DNA of 64,000 nt. Source: CAZHHH01 sp052400685. GTDB lineage: Bacteria > Bacteroidota > Bacteroidia > Bacteroidales > Marinilabiliaceae. This document shows positions 29,113 to 38,034 of this stretch, piece after piece. The translations under genes and the position numbers were made by a program. The notes below the pieces were generated by a model. It was not told where the DNA came from. It ran no database searches and saw nothing but the letters and a program-made list of their open reading frames with translations. Position 1 is the first letter of the stretch; each line of letters begins with the position of its first letter. Location of the stretch: the NCBI GenBank assembly GCA_052400685.1, contig JBQTGJ010000004.1. The stretch is one strand, 5' to 3'.

Positions 29113-29871
29113 ATGTTACCTACTGCATTAATCACCGGGGCTACCTCGGGAATTGGCCGCGAAACAGCAAAAATGCTGGCCGATTTAAAATATAATCTCA
29201 TTATAACAGGACGCAGATTGGTGCGACTGGAGATGTTGAAAAAAGAGCTGGAGCCTACCGGCGTTGAAGTCACCCCTTTGAATTTTGATATACGGGATAG
29301 GTCGGCGACTATTAAAGCCTGGGAAAGCCTGCCTGAAAACCTGCAAACCATTGATATTCTGATTAACAATGCCGGACTGGCAGCCGGAGCCGACCCCATT
29401 CAAACCGGAAACGAAGAGGACTGGGATCGTATGTTCGATACAAATGTAAAAGGTCTTCTAAACATAACCAAACTGATCATTCCAGGAATGATTAAACGAA
29501 AAAAAGGACACATCATAAACATTAGTTCTATTGCAGGTTCAGAGGTCTATGCCAACGGAAACGTATATTGCGCCTCAAAACACGCCGTTCAGGCACTAAC
29601 CAAAGGCATGCGAATTGATTTATTACCCCATAACATTAAAGTATCATCGGTTTCTCCGGGTATGGTTGAAACAGAGTTCTCAATTGTTCGCTATCATGGC
29701 GACACAAAGGCTGCCGACAAGGTTTACCAGGGGCTGATCCCCCTAAATGCGTTAGATGTGGCTGAAGCCATCCGGTTTATGGTGACACGTCCCGACCATG
29801 TAAATGTAAACGATTTACAACTTATGCCTACGGCACAGGCAAGTGCCATCTATAATCATCGTGCTCAATAA
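29113..29871 (+). CDS. Short-chain dehydrogenase/reductase (YdfG-like)
   Basis: This 252-residue NAD(P)-dependent oxidoreductase has the Rossmann motif ITGATSGIGRE (residues 7-17), NNAG, the catalytic serine in ISSIAG, and the YCASK catalytic Tyr-Lys. The sequence resembles YdfG-type serine or 3-hydroxy acid dehydrogenases. The substrate is not determined. It is a single gene divergent from purL. Confidence 0.88.
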   Translation: MLPTALITGATSGIGRETAKMLADLKYNLIITGRRLVRLEMLKKELEPTGVEVTPLNFDIRDRSATIKAWESLPENLQTIDILINNAGLAAGADPIQTGNEEDWDRMFDTNVKGLLNITKLIIPGMIKRKKGHIINISSIAGSEVYANGNVYCASKHAVQALTKGMRIDLLPHNIKVSSVSPGMVETEFSIVRYHGDTKAADKVYQGLIPLNALDVAEAIRFMVTRPDHVNVNDLQLMPTAQASAIYNHRAQ

Positions 29872-29987
29872 ATTAAAACGCGATAAAAAAAGCTCTTAAA
29901 ACAAAAAATACCGCTCAGGGTTATAAATTAAAGCAAACCCAAAATACAGAACAAGTTAATCTTCATACAAAATAAAAACATTACTTT

Positions 29988-30437
29988 ATGAAAAAAGCAT
30001 TCATCATCTTACTATTTATAATTTTAGTATTACCCAACACAAAGTCACAAAGCAATGTAGAACAAATAAAAGATTTATTGACCGGCATAATCAACTTCGA
30101 AGGCAGTGAGATTACAGAAGACCAACCCATCCACAGCTTTAGCCGTATTGCATCACAGCAAGCCGACACCATGCTGGCTATTACCAACCAAAACATAGCG
30201 CAGATACTGACTTATTCAAAATCGTACCAGCATGGCATAATTACGGTTGGTCAGCACACAATTGTGCGAATCGACAATTGGGATAAATGCCGACAATCGG
30301 GAGCCTGGAAAACCTGTATGCCATATGGTCAAGGATTTGTGAAAAAAGGCGAATTAAAGGCGATAAACGATTATATCAATAACATAATCGGTATTCCTGA
30401 TTCACAAAGAAGAACACTTTTCTTATTCAAAGATTAA
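29988..30437 (+). CDS. Small secreted protein of unknown function
   Basis: The 149-residue protein has a signal peptide of about 21 residues (MKKAFIILLFIILVLPNTKSQ). The mature part carries two cysteines close together (DKCRQSGAWKTCMPYGQGF), which could form a disulphide. I do not recognise a family. Its stop codon is only 5 bases before a full-length family-R repeat, a second copy follows, and a strong terminator lies at 30759-30797. The repeats are therefore probably in its 3' untranslated RNA. Confidence 0.7.
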   Translation: MKKAFIILLFIILVLPNTKSQSNVEQIKDLLTGIINFEGSEITEDQPIHSFSRIASQQADTMLAITNQNIAQILTYSKSYQHGIITVGQHTIVRIDNWDKCRQSGAWKTCMPYGQGFVKKGELKAINDYINNIIGIPDSQRRTLFLFKD

Positions 30438-30442
30438 ACTTT

Positions 30443-30594
30443 AATTAGTGTTTGTCTATAAAGTCAACTACTTCGTTACGCTTGTCATAAAAACAGTCAT
30501 TTACGAAAAGTAAACTCCTTGATTTTTATGACTTCACAAGCCTCGTATTTGAACTTTATATTTCAAACGCTTAGTTTATGGACAGGCACTAATT
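30443..30594. repeat. Best-preserved family-R intergenic repeat
   Basis: The 152-bp element has terminal inverted repeats: AATTAGTGTTTGTCTATAAA at 30443-30462, and the inverse of AATTAGTGCCTGTCCATAAA at 30575-30594 (3 mismatches in 20). An inner inverted repeat GTCATAAAAA / TTTTTATGAC makes nearly the whole unit one long hairpin. It shares near-identical sequence with 41063-41214. Confidence 0.85.
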
Positions 30595-30738
30595 AGAGTC
30601 TGTCTATAAAGCCCAACTTCTGCGTTATGCTTGCTTTCAAAATGGTTCTTAACATCAACAAACTAACCTTTTTTGAGCTGGGAAACCTTAAAGATGAAAC
30701 TTCCTTTCCAGGCACGTGAGTTTTGGGCTAGCACCAAT
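30591..30738. repeat. Second family-R repeat, abutting the first
   Basis: It begins in the shared AATTAG at 30591 with AGTCTGTCTATAAAG, continues CTTCTGCGTTATGCTTGC and AAAATGGTTCTTAACA, and ends GGGCTAGCACCAAT. It is more diverged from the copy at 30443-30594 than that copy is from the one at 41063-41214, so the two arrived or diverged separately. Confidence 0.75.
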
Positions 30739-30758
30739 GATAAAAAATCATTAATATT

Positions 30759-30797
30759 AAAAACAGAGACACATTTTGAGTTGTCTCTGTTTTTTTT
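30759..30797 (+). terminator. Terminator downstream of the tandem family-R repeats
   Basis: The stem AACAGAGACA / TGTCTCTGTT has a 10-base loop and an 8-base T tract. It is the first strong terminator after the secreted-protein gene at 29988-30437, about 320 bases beyond its stop codon. Confidence 0.8.
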
Positions 30798-30897
30798 GCA
30801 AAACAAGTCTGAAAGACACAATTACAACAAAAACTCCCCAACCTAACTGCCCCCTAAAACGGGCACACACCAATTCGCCAGGCAGCAAAAAGAAACG

Positions 30898-31025
30898 CTA
30901 AACAGTGCCACGTTACACCTGGCTTCTAATCAATCATTCACCGCAATAGACTTCCATTTCCAAATTTCGAAAACCTCAAAAATAAATCTTTCCTATCCGC
31001 CATCTACATTCCCGGCAAGCACTAA
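30898..31025. repeat. Degenerate family-R repeat
   Basis: The left end CTAAACAGTGCCA and the right end GGCAAGCACTAA match the family ends, and the middle has AATCATTCACCGCAATAGA. The inner stem is largely lost. It lies upstream of the Rrf2-cysK promoter. Confidence 0.55.
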
Positions 31026-31070
31026 ACTATAAAAGAATTATCAAAGCACAGCAATAAAGCATATATTTAT

Positions 31071-31148
31071 TATAGGAATTAAAAACAGCAATTTTATTTG
31101 AATTAATAATAAAAACGTTATATATTTGCACAAAACATATAGGAATTA
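31071..31148 (+). promoter_or_regulatory. Rrf2-cysK promoter with twin operators
   Basis: TTTG (31097-31100), a 20-base spacer and TATATTTG (31121-31128) form a good Bacteroidota promoter. Two identical 11-mers TATAGGAATTA lie at 31071-31081 and 31138-31148, one upstream and one at the expected transcript start. I infer that they are binding sites for the Rrf2 regulator encoded directly downstream. Confidence 0.65.
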
Positions 31149-31162
31149 TAGACTTTAGATTA

Positions 31163-31585
31163 ATGAAGATTTCAAAACGACTGGAATATGGACTCGACTT
31201 TTTGCTGGCGCTTGGATTGCGATGGCCGGACTATGGCACCGTAGCCGAAATAGCAGAACGTAACCAATCACCACACAAGTTTCTTGAAGCCGTAGCCTCA
31301 GATCTACGCAAATCAGGATTGGTGGACGTAAAAAGGGGTTCCGGTGGTGGGTATCGGCTGGCACTTGAAATAAAGGAAATCAGTTTGCTGGATGTTTTAA
31401 GTGCATTAGAACCAGAATGGCGCTCCGTAGAAAGAAGAGACAGCAATGCTTCACAAACAGAAAAGGCATTAAATCACTTCTTAGAGGAAGCGCAAAGCAA
31501 AATTCATGAAACGGCCTCACAAATTTCATTATCGCAGTTAATTGATGAGTACCGGAAAAACAATGTCATAATGTATCACATCTAA
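31163..31585 (+). CDS. Rrf2 family transcriptional regulator (CymR-like)
   Basis: The 140-residue winged-helix protein begins MKISKRLEYGLDFLLALGL and has the Rrf2 wing GSGGGYRLA (about residues 60-68). It has no cysteine, so it cannot bind an iron-sulphur cluster as IscR does. It resembles the cysteine-metabolism regulators of this family instead. It is followed 32 bases later by cysK, which supports a role in sulphur or cysteine control. Twin 11-bp repeats in its own promoter suggest autoregulation. Confidence 0.85.
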   Translation: MKISKRLEYGLDFLLALGLRWPDYGTVAEIAERNQSPHKFLEAVASDLRKSGLVDVKRGSGGGYRLALEIKEISLLDVLSALEPEWRSVERRDSNASQTEKALNHFLEEAQSKIHETASQISLSQLIDEYRKNNVIMYHI

Positions 31586-31617
31586 AACAATAAATCACCA
31601 ATTAAAACTTCTAAAAA

Positions 31618-32538
31618 ATGAGCAAAATAGCACAAAATGTAACCGAATTAATAGGCTCAACGCCGTTGGTAAAAATAAACAAACTGGTTGCTGCAGGGGG
31701 CGCCGAAGTTGTTGCCAAACTTGAATCCCAAAATCCGGCCGGATCAGTGAAAGATCGTCCCGCCTATGCAATGATTGTTGCAGCAGAAAAAGAAGGCAAA
31801 ATTGACAAAGACACGGTAATTGTGGAACCAACCAGTGGAAACATGGGAGTTGGATTGGCTTTAGCAGCAGCTGTGCGAGGCTATCGCCTAATCTTAACCA
31901 TGCCGGAGAGTATGTCAATTGAACGACGCAAATTATTAAAAAAATATGGGGCAGAACTGGTTTTGACTCCCGCTTCCGGCGGAATGAAATCAGCCATTGA
32001 CAAGGCTTTGGAGCTGGCTAAAACACATCCAAAATCCTTTGTCCCCTACCAGTTTAAAAATGTAGCCAACCCAAACATCCATTACCAAACCACAGGACCG
32101 GAAATATGGCGTGACACCGACGGTAAAGTGGATGCTTTTGTAGCCGGCGTAGGAACCGGAGGCACCATTACCGGTGTGGGACGTTTCCTTAAAGAGAAAA
32201 ATCCGGCTATTAAAATCATCGCCATAGAGCCATCTGCATCTCCAGTCATGTCGGGCGGACAACCCGGGCCACATAAAATACAAGGAATTGGAGCCGGCTT
32301 CATACCCGATAACCTTGATATGAAAGTCGTGGATGAAGTGATAAAAGTTGAAAATGAAGATGCCATTCACACATCCCACGAAGCTGCCAGCCGCGAAGGA
32401 TTATTGGTAGGTTACTCGTCAGGTGCTGCAATATGGGGCGCCGCCGAGTTGGCAAAACGACCTGAGTATAAAGGCAAACGAATCGTTGTTCTTTTACCTG
32501 ACACCGGCGAACGATATCTAAGTTCTTTTGACATTTGA
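31618..32538 (+). CDS. cysK: Cysteine synthase (O-acetylserine sulfhydrylase)
   Basis: This PLP enzyme makes cysteine from O-acetylserine and sulphide. The 306-residue protein has the PLP lysine in NPAGSVKDRPAYAM, the TSGNMGVGLA loop, the GTGGTITGVGRFLK phosphate-binding loop and the C-terminal DTGERYLSS. It forms an operon with the upstream Rrf2 regulator and ends at a strong terminator. Confidence 0.96.
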   Translation: MSKIAQNVTELIGSTPLVKINKLVAAGGAEVVAKLESQNPAGSVKDRPAYAMIVAAEKEGKIDKDTVIVEPTSGNMGVGLALAAAVRGYRLILTMPESMSIERRKLLKKYGAELVLTPASGGMKSAIDKALELAKTHPKSFVPYQFKNVANPNIHYQTTGPEIWRDTDGKVDAFVAGVGTGGTITGVGRFLKEKNPAIKIIAIEPSASPVMSGGQPGPHKIQGIGAGFIPDNLDMKVVDEVIKVENEDAIHTSHEAASREGLLVGYSSGAAIWGAAELAKRPEYKGKRIVVLLPDTGERYLSSFDI

Positions 32539-32545
32539 TTTAAAT

Positions 32546-32583
32546 AAAAAAAGAGCAAAGGTTAAAACCCTTGCTCTTTTTTT
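32546..32583. terminator. Bidirectional terminator between cysK and dps
   Basis: A7-GAGCAA and TTGCTC-T7 flank an inner AGG/CCC region and a short loop. The genes on both sides converge on it, so it can serve both. Confidence 0.88.
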
Positions 32584-32603
32584 GTTTAACTGTTTAAAAA
32601 TAA

Positions 32604-33080
32604 TTACTTCATAAAAGAAGTCAACATCCAAACCAATTTTTCCTGTTGAGAAATATAGTCGCTCATCAAAGCCAAAGTACCTTCGTCATTTGCGGCTTCA
32701 GCCAAAGGTAATACCTCTCGTTCAATTTTAATCAAAGTTGAAACATTATCAAGCGTGGCCGAAATTGTAGAAACGGCATCACTCTTATTGACCTCTGCTT
32801 TTATCGCACTGACTTTCATATAATCATCAAATGAGTGCAAAGGCGAAGCACCAAGCGTGAGGATACGTTCTGCGACCTCATCAATCTTTTCAACAGCATC
32901 ACCGTACAACTCTTCAAATTTTGCATGGAGGCTAAAAAATCTATCTCCTTTGATATTCCAATGGAAGCCTCTCAAATTTTGATAATACACCTGGTAGCTA
33001 GCTAATAATACATTCAATTTAGAAGCTACAGCAGCCGACTCATTCTCTTTTAATCCTAAAATTTCAGTTATCTTTTTCAT
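32604..33080 (-). CDS. dps: Dps family DNA-protection/ferritin-like protein
   Basis: With the ATG at 33080 the protein has 158 residues. Dps forms a 12-mer shell that oxidises and stores iron with peroxide and can protect DNA. The ferroxidase residues are visible: FHWNIKGDRFFSLHAKFEELYGDAVEKIDEVAERI contains the His, Asp and Glu ligands. The start codon is the final ATG of a family-L leader repeat (33078-33168), which makes the upstream M choices unlikely. Confidence 0.93.
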   Translation of the reverse strand: MKKITEILGLKENESAAVASKLNVLLASYQVYYQNLRGFHWNIKGDRFFSLHAKFEELYGDAVEKIDEVAERILTLGASPLHSFDDYMKVSAIKAEVNKSDAVSTISATLDNVSTLIKIEREVLPLAEAANDEGTLALMSDYISQQEKLVWMLTSFMK

Positions 33081-33168
33081 GTTTTTATAATTTATTTGTT
33101 TTTGCCACATGGAACTCGCCAGGATAATCATACTTCTGTGTGTGAATCAATACCCATGGCTCGTTTCA
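33078..33168 (-). repeat. Family-L leader repeat in front of dps
   Basis: On the minus strand the order is ATGAAACGAGCCATG, a 23-base variable part, ATGATTATCCTGGCGAGTTCCATGTGGC, AAACAAATAAATTATAAAAAC, then the dps ATG. The same modules appear at 1-225 and before rlpA (37779-37871). The first ATG could start a short upstream reading frame of 13 codons (MKRAMG...). Confidence 0.75.
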
Positions 33169-33355
33169 TATCTAATTGTTTTTTGTTAGTCATGTTTTGT
33201 CATAGTATGCTAAAACAAAACCCCTGATTTATAAATTAGCGAACATACCCACTATTGACTGTTTTAATTAATTATCATACCCTAAAATTACAACAAACAA
33301 ACAGTCTGGTCAAATAGATGTTTTTTATAACTCATAGTGTCTGACTATTTTAATA

Positions 33356-33391
33356 AATAAAAATCCCCAAAACCAATGGCTTTGGGGATTT
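33356..33391 (-). terminator. Terminator after aconitase
   Basis: AAATCCCCAAA and TTTGGGGATTT are inverted across a 9-base loop, with a T-rich tail on the minus strand. It lies 22 bases beyond the acn stop codon. Confidence 0.82.
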
Positions 33392-33412
33392 ACATATTAT
33401 TAAAACAACCTG

Positions 33413-35680
33413 CTACATGGCGTTATGCAACTTAATCAGATTCAACGCCGAACCGGCTTTAAACCATTCAATTTGTTGTTCATTATAGGTATGAACAGTT
33501 TTAATATGATCTTTACTGCCATCAGCATGTATCAACTCAACCACCACAGGCTTTTCAGGCGCAAATGATTCCAAATCCACCAAATTGATGGTATCGTCTT
33601 CCTGAATTTTATCGTAATCAGCCTCATTAAAAAACGTCAAGGCCAGCATCCCCTGCTTTTTCAGGTTGGTTTCATGGATTCGGGCAAAGCTTTTCACCAA
33701 TACTACTCTAACGCCCAGATGACGGGGTTCCATGGCGGCATGTTCCCGCGACGATCCTTCCCCATAATTGTGGTCACCCACAACAACAGAAGCAATACCG
33801 GCGGCTTTATACGCGCGCTGTACTTTAGGGACAGAATCATACTCACCCGTCAATTGATTTTTAACCTTGTCGGTAGCATCATTAAAGAAATTCACCGCAC
33901 CCGTAAGCATATTATTTGATATATTATCAAGATGTCCTCGAAAGCGCAACCACGGGCCGGCCATTGAAATGTGATCGGTCGTACATTTGCCCTTAGCCTT
34001 GATGAGAAGTTTAAGACCAATGATATTTTTCCCATCCCACGGCGCAAATGGTTCAAGTAGCTGCAAACGCTCCGATGCCTTATCAACCAACACTTCAATA
34101 GCGCTACCATCAGCTGCAGGCGCCTGATAACCGGCATCCTTAACATCAAACCCTTTGGGTGGCATTTGCAGACCGGCAGGCTCATCCAATTTCACGGCTT
34201 GCCCCGACTCATTCACCAAAGTATCTGTCATAGGATTAAAAGTCAAATCGCCGGCAATAGCAAATGCCGTTACAATTTCAGGAGAAGCCACAAAAGCGTG
34301 CGTATTGGGATTTCCATCGTTACGTTTGGCAAAGTTACGGTTAAACGAAGTGATGATTGAATTCCGTCGGGCAGGATCGTTGGTATGACGTGCCCACTGA
34401 CCAATACATGGGCCACAAGCATTAGCCAAAACGACCCCTCCTATTTTATCAAAATCGTTGAGAAAACCGTCACGTTCAACAGTATAACGCACCTGTTCCG
34501 ATCCGGGCGTAATGGTAAATTCAGCTTTAGCCTTCAGCTTTTTATCCACCGCCTGGCGAGCCACAGAAGCCGCGCGTGAAATATCTTCATAAGAGGAATT
34601 GGTACAGGACCCAATCAGACCCACCTCCAATTTAGCAGGCCAATTATTAGCCTTCACCTCTTCAGCAAACTTTGAAAGCGGCGTAGCACGATCGGGAGTA
34701 AATGGCCCATTAATATGCGGTTCCAATTCTGACAAATTAATTTCAATAACCTGGTCAAAATACTTTTCAGGGTTGGCATACACTTCATCGTCACCGGTAA
34801 GATGATCTTTAATACCATCGGCCAGATGAGCTATCTCTTCACGATTGGTTCCGATGAGATATTCGGACATCGTTTCATCATAACCAAATGTTGAAGTTGT
34901 AGCACCAATTTCGGCGCCCATATTACAAATAGTGCCTTTACCGGTAGCAGACAAATTCCGGGCACCTTCGCCAAAATATTCAACAACGGCTCCGGTACCA
35001 CCTTTAACGGTAAGTATTCCGGCCACTTTCAGTATGACATCTTTGGCGGACGTCCAACCACTTAATTTTCCAGTAAGTTTAACACCAATTAATTTAGGAA
35101 ACTTCAATTCCCAAGGCATTCCGGCCATCACATCAACCGCATCGGCCCCTCCAACACCAATGGCAATCATACCAAGGCCTCCGGCATTAACGGTGTGCGA
35201 ATCGGTGCCAATCATCATCCCGCCAGGGAAAGCATAATTTTCGAGCACCACCTGGTGAATGATTCCGGCACCCGGTTTCCAAAAACCGATGCCATACTTA
35301 TTAGATACAGATGAAAGGAAATCAAAAACTTCCTTGCTGGTATCAAGCGCATTTTTCAAGTCAACAGAAGCACCATCACGAGCCTGAATAAGGTGATCGC
35401 AATGCACCGTTGAAGGAACGGCCACCCGGTCACGCCCGGCTTGCATAAACTGCAATAGCGCCATTTGGGCAGTGGCATCTTGCATGGCTACCCTATCGGG
35501 CGCAAAATCCACATACGATTTCCCCCGACCAAAAGGCTGATCAGGTAGTTGCCCTGAAAGGTGGGCGTAAAGAATCTTTTCAGTGAGTGTTAGTGGTCGG
35601 TTCAGCAACTTACGTGTCTGGTCCACTTTTTCTCCAAATTGGGCATACACCCTGCGAATCATGTCAATGTCGAATGCCAT
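33413..35680 (-). CDS. acn: Aconitate hydratase
   Basis: Aconitase (755 residues) interconverts citrate and isocitrate through a [4Fe-4S] cluster. Cluster cysteines are seen in IGSCTNSSYED and ANACGPCIGQWARH. The C-terminal swivel domain has GDHNYGEGSSREHAAMEPRHLG. The length and sequence fit the mitochondrial-like form usual in Bacteroidota. No TCA-cycle neighbour is present, and its upstream region holds a family-R repeat. Confidence 0.96.
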   Translation of the reverse strand: MAFDIDMIRRVYAQFGEKVDQTRKLLNRPLTLTEKILYAHLSGQLPDQPFGRGKSYVDFAPDRVAMQDATAQMALLQFMQAGRDRVAVPSTVHCDHLIQARDGASVDLKNALDTSKEVFDFLSSVSNKYGIGFWKPGAGIIHQVVLENYAFPGGMMIGTDSHTVNAGGLGMIAIGVGGADAVDVMAGMPWELKFPKLIGVKLTGKLSGWTSAKDVILKVAGILTVKGGTGAVVEYFGEGARNLSATGKGTICNMGAEIGATTSTFGYDETMSEYLIGTNREEIAHLADGIKDHLTGDDEVYANPEKYFDQVIEINLSELEPHINGPFTPDRATPLSKFAEEVKANNWPAKLEVGLIGSCTNSSYEDISRAASVARQAVDKKLKAKAEFTITPGSEQVRYTVERDGFLNDFDKIGGVVLANACGPCIGQWARHTNDPARRNSIITSFNRNFAKRNDGNPNTHAFVASPEIVTAFAIAGDLTFNPMTDTLVNESGQAVKLDEPAGLQMPPKGFDVKDAGYQAPAADGSAIEVLVDKASERLQLLEPFAPWDGKNIIGLKLLIKAKGKCTTDHISMAGPWLRFRGHLDNISNNMLTGAVNFFNDATDKVKNQLTGEYDSVPKVQRAYKAAGIASVVVGDHNYGEGSSREHAAMEPRHLGVRVVLVKSFARIHETNLKKQGMLALTFFNEADYDKIQEDDTINLVDLESFAPEKPVVVELIHADGSKDHIKTVHTYNEQQIEWFKAGSALNLIKLHNAM

Positions 35681-35712
35681 AAATTATAAATAATTTTTAT
35701 ATCAGGTTTCTA

Positions 35713-35851
35713 TTTAGTGAATACAAAAAACTTCAGCGTTATGCTTGTCCTCAAAATGTTCTTACATATATTAACTCACAATTTTCGAACTTCGTAAGTC
35801 ACGAATTGAACTCTTCAGCCAAAAGCCTGACTTCATGGACAGACACCATTT
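35713..35851. repeat. Family-R repeat upstream of acn
   Basis: TTTAGTGAATAC at the left and ATGGACAGACACCA at the right match the family ends; the middle has CTTCAGCGTTATGCTTGTCCTCAAAATG. The 439-base interval between acn and the GH43 gene (35681-36119) holds only this repeat and AT-rich sequence. Confidence 0.7.
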
Positions 35852-36119
35852 TAGATATTCAAAAATACAGAAAAAAATGCCAAATCATGATAGTAACAGT
35901 TATATTCCATCTTTTGTTTGTCCAATCAGAAAATAACATATCTATTTAAACAGACTATTGATGAATGCTGTCAACCGTCAAAGAGGCAAAAAATGAATAT
36001 TTATTGCGGACTATTGATGAAATTTATTCGTCGGGCTTAAAACCTTGAACCAATATTGAATTTTATTTAATAAAATTGTATCATCAAAGTTAAATCAACA
36101 CAAATCAAATAACGCTTTT

Positions 36120-37097
36120 ATGAAACTACAAAAAAGAAATCTTTTAACCGTATTGTTGATGACTGGTTGGCTGGCTACTACCACCGGCCAAAACCCTGTG
36201 ATAACAGAAAAATACACCGCCGACCCGGCTGCCCTTGTTCATAATAACAAAGTATACCTCTACGCAGGACATGATGAGGCGCCGGCCCCTGAAAACCGTT
36301 ATATAATGAATGAATGGCTGATATATTCTTCGGATGATATGGTAAACTGGAAAGAAGAAGCCGCAGTACCGGTAACTTCTGTCTTCGATTGGGCACAGGG
36401 AGATGCATGGGCCTCAGAAGCCATCGAAAAAAACGGAAAATTCTATTGGTACGTAACGGTCACACATAAAACCATTCATGGAAAATCAATCGGTGTTTTA
36501 ATGAGCGATTCACCCACCGGCCCCTTTAAAGATGCGAGGGGTTCAGCAATTATTACCAATGATATGACAACGAATAAAACACAAATTAGCTGGGACGATA
36601 TTGACCCCACCGTGTTTATTGATAATGATGGCCAGGCATACTTATTTTGGGGAAACACGGCCTGCTATTATGCAAAATTAAAAGCGAATATGATTGAACT
36701 TGACGGAGATATTCAACAAGTTGAAGGACTCCCGATGTATACTGAAGCACCCTACATTCATAAAAAAGGAGATTGGTATTATCTTTCGTATGCTTCCCAA
36801 TTTCCGGAAAAAACGGCTTATGCCATGAGCAAAAGCATCACCGGTCCGTGGGAATACAAAGGCATATTAAACGAAATTGCCGGAAACTCCAACACCAACC
36901 ATCAGGCGATAATTGAGTTCAAAGGAAATGATTATTTCATATATCATAATGGGTCGATTCCCACCGCCGGTGGCAGTTTCAGACGTTCTGTGTGCGTAGA
37001 CTACCTATATTATAATGAAGACGGAACAATTAAACGGATCGTAATGACTTCCGAAGGGGTCACGCCAAAGACAAAAAAAACAATAGAAATGCTATAG
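36120..37097 (+). CDS. Glycoside hydrolase family 43 protein
   Basis: The 325-residue secreted protein has a signal peptide (residues 1-23, ending TTTGQ) and a five-bladed propeller typical of GH43. The likely catalytic residues are Asp35 (TADPAAL, base), Asp162 (DIDPTVF, pKa modulator) and Glu209 (YTEAPYI, acid). Family members cut arabinose- or xylose-containing chains; the exact substrate is not readable. It stands alone without a SusC/SusD pair. Its stop codon overlaps the convergent rlpA stop at CTATAG. Confidence 0.9.
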   Translation: MKLQKRNLLTVLLMTGWLATTTGQNPVITEKYTADPAALVHNNKVYLYAGHDEAPAPENRYIMNEWLIYSSDDMVNWKEEAAVPVTSVFDWAQGDAWASEAIEKNGKFYWYVTVTHKTIHGKSIGVLMSDSPTGPFKDARGSAIITNDMTTNKTQISWDDIDPTVFIDNDGQAYLFWGNTACYYAKLKANMIELDGDIQQVEGLPMYTEAPYIHKKGDWYYLSYASQFPEKTAYAMSKSITGPWEYKGILNEIAGNSNTNHQAIIEFKGNDYFIYHNGSIPTAGGSFRRSVCVDYLYYNEDGTIKRIVMTSEGVTPKTKKTIEML

Positions 37098-37790
37098 CTG
37101 AACCACGAAGCAATTGGGAAATTGAGCTCTGAGTTGATCTCTGTTTCCCTCAGCTTTGTGCTTTACTCTTTCGAGACCGACAATCAGTCTATTAACTATC
37201 ATGCCATTAACAGTGGCCACCATAACGTAAATATCATTATCAAGGACAGCCTTAACTTCATCAGCCAAACGAATTAAATTTTCCATCTGAGAAAAACTTC
37301 CAATCTGAACGCCATACCCACTAATTGTTACAGAAGAGACGTCTATTCGATAGCAATCGTTGGTCGGTCTTTCCTTGTCTGCCCCGCTCTCATCGGCGAC
37401 CTGTTGAATACGCACTTCCACAAGGCCATCTTTTACGGCATCAATTTCCAACGCGGCACTTTGTGACAAATCCAATATACGATTATCCACAAAAGGCCCC
37501 CTATCGTTAACCCTGACAACCACTGACTTTCCATTGGCAGTATTTATAACCTTCAAAAGAGTGCCGAACGGTAATGACCGATGCGCAGCCGTTAATTTTG
37601 AATGTCGATAGATTTCGCCACTGGCTGTTTGACGGCCATCAAACTTATCGGCATAATATGAGGCAATACCAGTCGCCTCATATTCATTCTGAGCCAAAAC
37701 AAAAACCGAATGAAACAAAAAGACCAAAAAAAAGCAATTCCGAAACCAACTATTTTTCAGGATTAGAACTTCTCGTTTCATGAGTTTCAT
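37092..37790 (-). CDS. rlpA: RlpA-like septal ring protein with SPOR domain
   Basis: The 232-residue protein has a signal peptide (ending VFVLAQ), a double-psi beta-barrel (ATGIASYYADKFDGRQTASGEIY through VVVRVNDRGPFVDNRILDLS, about residues 38-125) and a C-terminal SPOR-like peptidoglycan-binding segment (VTISGYGVQIGSFSQMENLIRLADEV). RlpA proteins are lytic transglycosylases or septal-ring proteins acting on denuded glycan; activity here is inferred. Two start codons, 37790 and 37781, are close together, both just after a family-L leader repeat. Confidence 0.9.
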   Translation of the reverse strand: MKLMKREVLILKNSWFRNCFFLVFLFHSVFVLAQNEYEATGIASYYADKFDGRQTASGEIYRHSKLTAAHRSLPFGTLLKVINTANGKSVVVRVNDRGPFVDNRILDLSQSAALEIDAVKDGLVEVRIQQVADESGADKERPTNDCYRIDVSSVTISGYGVQIGSFSQMENLIRLADEVKAVLDNDIYVMVATVNGMIVNRLIVGLERVKHKAEGNRDQLRAQFPNCFVVQL

Positions 37791-37871
37791 TTTTTAATTT
37801 TTAAATCACATGAAACTCACCAAAATTGATCATACTTCGGAATGGAAATTCCTTAATCATGGCTCGTTTCA
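37779..37871 (-). repeat. Family-L leader repeat in front of rlpA
   Basis: On the minus strand: ATGAAACGAGCCATGATTAA, variable bases, AAGTATGATCAATTTTGG, TGAGTTTCATGTGA, an AT-rich stretch, then ATGAAACTCATGAAACGAG at the gene start. The first ATG opens a short frame of 23 codons that stops before the gene. It matches the dps leader and the copies at the left edge. Confidence 0.72.
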
Positions 37872-38034
37872 TCTTTTTAATCAACAAAATAAAGATAGCT
37901 ATTATAGTAGTAACAAAAAAAAAACATTTTTTTGTTACTCTCGTTTTGAAAGAAATAATTTCACCCGAACAATTCTACTTTCCCAAATTTTACCAGTCTC
38001 AAAAATAACAGCTTATAATTTAAAGGAGTATTAT

